Below are positions 51,964 to 55,761 of a stretch of DNA of 55,761 bases, one piece after another. The stretch's first letter is position 1. Each line of letters opens with the position of its first letter. This DNA is from Paulinella micropora (Eukaryota > Cercozoa > Imbricatea > Euglyphida), in NCBI GenBank assembly GCA_009731375.1, contig BJOX01000086.1, forward strand, positions 371,061-426,821. The letters run 5' to 3'. The notes beneath the pieces were generated by a model, which did no database searches, had not been told where the DNA came from, and was given only the letters and a program-made list of their open reading frames with translations. Both the position numbers and the translations under genes were made by a program.

Positions 51964-52205
51964 GTAATGCCCCCAACGATAGCTCGTAAAAAGTCGGTAA
52001 TACAACCAAACACAGTCCTCAAGAATGAGAATGATGTCTCGTTGTATTAGCTCAGTGAAGCCAAAAAGGAAAACGGCAACAGATCAGGAATAAAATGGCA
52101 TCAGGTCCAACTTTGAGTCCGGACAAATAATACTGAAAAACAAGCTGGTGCACCTGTCACCAGGAAAAGATACTTTTTACCGGCTATCCGGGGGGTGATG
52201 CCTAC
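51964..52205 (-). repeat. Gypsy-3 5' LTR
   Basis: 242 bp, matching 41,187-41,423. Confidence 0.92.
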
Positions 52206-52837
52206 AAAACAAACAGAAACAACGACTTGGCACTGACCTTCGTACAAAAAAAAAGCAACTTGAAAAACGTGCAAAATTGCAGTGAAAAAACTGCTGTAAC
52301 TGTAGGATTTTCAATTTTTTTCAAAAATTCTTTTTTTAAATGTTCAAACACATCAAAGTCTTCAATAGTTCTAAAGGCGCAGTTATTTTCTAAATATGTC
52401 ATACTTAGCTTGCACTTTAGCTGACTGTTTATCCTGTCACGATTGATACTGATGTTTTCACTAGTATGCATATTGAACTTGAAATGTGTGACGAAAATAT
52501 GTGAAAAAAAGTGGTTGGTGCCTGTTTTCAGTTTCCGACCATATTTAAGTAACTTCCAGCTCAGCTATGACATCCTGGTTTTCACAGATCGCTTCAACAA
52601 CACTTGATGTTTTATTAATATGTTGCACAGTCGTAGTATAGCAATTTACAATTGGTATTGATGTTTTTTTTAATTAATATTGAAGTTGAAAACTAGATTC
52701 AGAAATGTGGATTGTATCCACAAATGTGAATCTTGCCGGAGTAAGGGTTAACTTGGTCCTGGTAGCTATTGAATATGACTATGTACTATGATACGTGGAT
52801 ATTTTTACGCTATATACATACTCAAAACCCCACAAAT
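52206..52837. other. AT-rich intergenic spacer
   Basis: Downstream flank of the prenyl synthase gene. I see no gene or repeat in it. Confidence 0.55.
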
Positions 52838-53570
52838 TTACTTGGGACGACCATGCATCTTGTCCAACACAGGCAAGAAAACAGCCTCCTTTATGGCATC
52901 ACTTGCGTCCTTGATGAGTTTGCGAATTTCTCGCAAGCTTTTCTCCTCCTGCTTTTGGTAGAGTTTTGGCAGCCCCAGCGTTCGGTAGAGATTTTTCACC
53001 TTGGCTTCCTCCTCGTCCTTGCCGTACCATTCCTTGAGCGATTGCAACTGAGCAGGGCTGGCAAGCCCTAGTGCTTGCAGCAGAAGCCACGTACACTTAT
53101 GATCACGAATGTCCGTTCCAACTTTGCCCATGACTTGTGAATCCCCGAAACAGTCGAGGTAGTCATCTTGTATCTGGAACTTCAGTCCTAATTGCCGACA
53201 GATCTGATCGCACAGCGCACTCGTTGTCGAGGGCACATTGCCGTCACATGCAATCTGTAGTCCAGCCATCACCGGCAAGTAAAACGTGTACAGAGCGGTT
53301 TTGTTGTAGCAAATCTTCTTGTAGTTGTCGACTGTGAACAGGGAGATGTCAGGGGACGTTTCACAAGCGATGTCCAGCATCTGCCCAAGTTCCGTTCGAT
53401 GAGTGACCTAAAGCGTAAGGAGAGAAGCAGGTTATTTTTGTATGAAACAAATTCGTATACACTTTGTAGATTCGTATATAAACAGTACTCCAGCTATATA
53501 TCTCTCTTCCTCTTAAAAGTATCTATCTATCTATCTATCTATCTATCCTATCTATTTATCTGTCTATCTG

Positions 53571-53606
<36 letters not shown>

Positions 53607-53635
53607 CCTAGCTATCTACCTACCTACCTACCTAC

Positions 53636-53668
<33 letters not shown>

Positions 53669-54790
53669 CATCCATCCATCCATCCATCTCTATCTATCTA
53701 TCTATCTATCCATCCATCCATCTATCTATCCATCCATCCATCTATCTATCTATCTATCTATCTATCTACCTACCTACCTACTACCTGCCTGCCTGCCTAC
53801 CTACTTGACAATGTGGTCTACTCTTATTTCTTACAGTACCTCACGGAAGAGGTCGGTGAGTTCCAGGTATAGACTTTGGTGTGTCGTCCGAAAATGTTTT
53901 TTCAGCAAGATGTAGACGAACGATTCCAACAGCAAGGCGTCGTTAATCGCCATTCCCTCTCTTTCCGTCTTGCGATACCAACAATCCTTACCACGCCGTG
54001 TGATAGACCGATCCATGACGTCATCTGCCACCAAGAAAGCTGCCTGCAGAATCTCCACACACCTACATCCAGTAATATGACTGCAAAAAGGGATTTTTTT
54101 TTCAAGGCATAGCATGAAGTGGAAAGTGGGTACCAAGCAACAATCATGGCCTGTTGCATCTTTTCTTTGTCTGAGCTATTGCACTGTAACGCCACTGTAT
54201 TGACTACCATCATGCCGCGATACCTGAAAGAGAAAGAATACACAGACATTCTTGGAATGATGGAGAAAGAATACACAGACATTCTTGGAATGAGAGGTGT
54301 CGACATTCTTGGAATAAGACGTGAGAGTTCTTGAAGCTTACATTTTCCCACCCAGAATGTTATATTGGCACATTTCACGGAGACGGGTCAAACCTGTCCA
54401 CATGCAGGCCGTCAATGAAGAATAAGCATGAGTGAGGGAAACGAAGCAAACGTAAAAGGAGTGTGATAATCAATGTGACGTAAGTGTTCTGATGTCATAC
54501 TGCAGACCACTAGCCGGTATGTGTGGTTTCGAATACTCTAGCAAATCCTCCAGCACGTTGTCGAACATGGAAAGCAATTTTTGCTTTGCCATTTCCTCAC
54601 GCTTTCCTGATGATGGGCCAAATCCACCGAATCCATTTCCAACTGAAGGAGTTTTCTTGGGAGCCAGTGCCTGCTTCTTCAAAGGTGGTTGGCTCACTTG
54701 GTCAGCGACACGCTACAAACGGGAGGCGAGAAAGGGGGAGAGATCGAGGATGAGAGCAGTAGTTGGCAAAAGGAAGACCTTTGACGTCAT
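52838..54790 (-). CDS. FDPS: farnesyl/geranylgeranyl diphosphate synthase, 6 exons
   Basis: Exons 54790-54779, 54712 to about 54511, 54393-54342, 54223-54134, 54062-53840 and 53407-52838 join in phase to about 382 residues. The enzyme condenses isopentenyl diphosphate with allylic diphosphates in the isoprenoid pathway. The first Asp-rich motif is DDVMD in [15 protein letters not shown]. The second is [16 protein letters not shown] at the exon 3/4 junction and [10 protein letters not shown] fit the substrate sites. Ala then Phe stand five and four residues before the first DDxxD, where typical eukaryotic FPPS has two aromatics. The usual basic C-terminal tail (as in KRRK or KRQK ends) is not visible; it ends MHGRPK. 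The start rests on a 12-nt first exon in phase; the exon 2 donor is the least certain boundary. Intron 5 holds a large tetranucleotide array. Confidence 0.88.
53518..53805. repeat. (ATCT)n/(ATCC)n/(ACCT)n array in intron 5
   Basis: Nearly 290 bp of tetranucleotide repeats lie inside the 432-bp last intron of the prenyl synthase, which makes that intron several times longer than its neighbours. Confidence 0.9.
54240..54318. repeat. short repeats in synthase intron 3
   Basis: The unit ACACAGACATTCTTGGAATGA occurs twice, and GACATTCTTGGAAT a third time, within the intron between exons 3 and 4. Confidence 0.75.
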
Positions 54791-55139
54791 GCTTGTTGAT
54801 CTTGTTGGTTGTGAACAAGCAAAAGGCAGACGGTCTCAGCCCAAAACCTTCCTCGGGGGAAACTTCCTTTGCCAGAGTTGATAGCTAGTCAGGTGGCACC
54901 TGCCGTGTGTATTTGAGCCAAATTATTTCTGACTATATCCTTTGCCAATATTTTCCACAGCCGGAATTAGGCTGAACCTGTTTCCCGGCAAGCTGCACGC
55001 GGGCCGGCACAGTAAACGCCCAAAAATGAGGCTTGTTTCCCGGACTCATTTTAAGCTTGACCTAATTTTGGCACGCGTAATTTCCCGATTGGCAACCTTT
55101 TGAGCACGCGTAATTTCCTTTGCCCAAGTACTGTACTAC
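54791..55139. other. synthase upstream region
   Basis: Upstream of the synthase start. CACGCGTAATTTCC occurs twice (near 55,072 and 55,097). No TATA box or gene can be singled out. Confidence 0.4.
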
Positions 55140-55356
55140 TAGGCCTAGTCCTTCGATTTAATGAAGTTAAGAAATGTAACCTCTGGTCATCCATACAAAT
55201 CGTTAGCTCAAGAGCTATTGATTTAACTAGATACTACTATACTACTACTACTACTACTACTACTAGGCCTAGGCATTCGGTTTAATGAAGTTAACAATTT
55301 AACCTCTGGTCGATCCATACAAATCGTTAGCTCAAGAGCTATTGATTTAACTAGAT
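55140..55356. repeat. direct repeat of about 92 bp flanking an ACT array
   Basis: AGGCCTAG...TTTAACTAGAT is present at about 55,140-55,232 and 55,264-55,356 with a few differences, separated by (ACT)n. This is a local tandem duplication. Confidence 0.85.
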
Positions 55357-55479
55357 GTTGACCTATGTCTCAAGTTATTAAAGATAATAAGAAATTATTA
55401 AAATATTAAAGTATTAAAATAAAATGACTTAGATTAAAATATATTAAAATAAAATAAAATAAAAATAATAATAGTGTAT

Positions 55480-55656
55480 CTAGTGTATCTCCTGCTAATT
55501 GCTGAGCCAAAATGCAATGTGCATCCAGTCCTCCATTCCATAAGGAAATTCTCCACACCAATCGGTGGAATAAAGGAAGTGACTGCATAGAACATTACTC
55601 TAGGAGCTTTATACTAATCAGCCCATGGAAAGGACAGATGGCCTATGTACTCCCTA

Positions 55657-55714
<58 letters not shown>

Positions 55715-55761
55715 GTGCTTCTCTGTCAATGGCTGATGCATTTCTGCACATGCGCCTCCAT
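55480..55761 (-). mobile_element. composite SINE, reverse orientation
   Basis: Read on the minus strand, the end of the SINE body (GGCGCATGTGCAGAAATGC to AGAAGCACT) is followed by an ATT array of about 17 units, then the AGGGAGTACATAGGCC module. This copy joins the two modules seen separately elsewhere. It is cut by the window edge. Confidence 0.8.

Larger units (their letters stand above)
41187..52205 (-). mobile_element. Ty3/Gypsy retrotransposon, older (Gypsy-3)
   Basis: The LTRs (41,187-41,423 and 51,964-52,205) are about 96% identical with a 7-bp indel. A purine tract lies next to the left LTR and a primer-binding site next to the right one, so the coding strand is minus. Gene order is gag, PR, RT, RNase H, INT. 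The flanking bases (CAGTC and AAAAC) do not form a target duplication. Gag and the PR-Pol junction carry frame breaks, and a SINE plus an 800-bp gap interrupt the 3' untranslated part. Confidence 0.92.

Noticed and set aside
53518-53805. CRISPR-like array
   Set aside because: Plain tetranucleotide repeats without unique spacers, in an intron.

Overview
The window is nuclear DNA of a eukaryote. It holds two intron-containing host genes with very short GT-AG introns, a tRNA-derived SINE family with ATT tails, long trinucleotide tracts, and nested LTR retrotransposons. The two host proteins look opisthokont- or protist-like, but the sequence does not fix the species. Several N runs show that this is a draft assembly with gaps inside repeats.

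Layout. Positions 1-1,230 are SINE pieces and microsatellites. An 11-exon SDR (epimerase/3beta-HSD-like) gene lies at 1,297-3,103 on the plus strand. Positions 3,110-7,130 are CTT/CTC/ATT arrays with several SINE copies and gaps. Positions 7,131-8,531 are AT-rich and contain a 280-bp foldback sequence. A complete, young Ty3/Gypsy element (Gypsy-1, 8,532-18,495) sits inside a second foldback sequence of the same family. A 5' LTR with a decayed gag of another LTR element (LTR-2) follows at 18,982-21,203.

A 20-kb Polinton/Maverick (21,204-41,157) is inserted in that gag remnant. It has about 230-bp terminal inverted repeats (TIRs) and a near-perfect 6-bp target duplication. It encodes a protein-primed family B DNA polymerase, a retroviral-type integrase, a packaging ATPase, an adenain-like protease, major and minor capsid proteins, a small basic virion protein, a small membrane protein, and a large phage-like fibre with a self-cleaving S74 chaperone. 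It also carries several genes I do not recognise. The replication, integration, packaging and fibre genes are broken by frameshifts, and the ATPase also carries an internal inversion. The major capsid and protease frames are intact.

Only 29 bp beyond the Polinton is a second, older Gypsy (Gypsy-3, minus strand, 41,187-52,205), interrupted by a SINE and a gap. A six-exon farnesyl/geranylgeranyl diphosphate synthase gene follows on the minus strand (54,790-52,838), then more SINE sequence.

The most unusual signal is a family of 20-70-bp inverted repeats at Polinton gene boundaries. One lies on or next to the stop codon and another ends 0-13 nt before the next ATG, often with a TATA-like sequence between them. 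Arm sequences differ from site to site but remain self-complementary, which suggests the pairing itself is selected. The second notable signal is the pair of host foldbacks that share a core while their arms have diverged yet stay complementary. The synthase has Ala at the position that sets chain length, so its product may be longer than farnesyl diphosphate.
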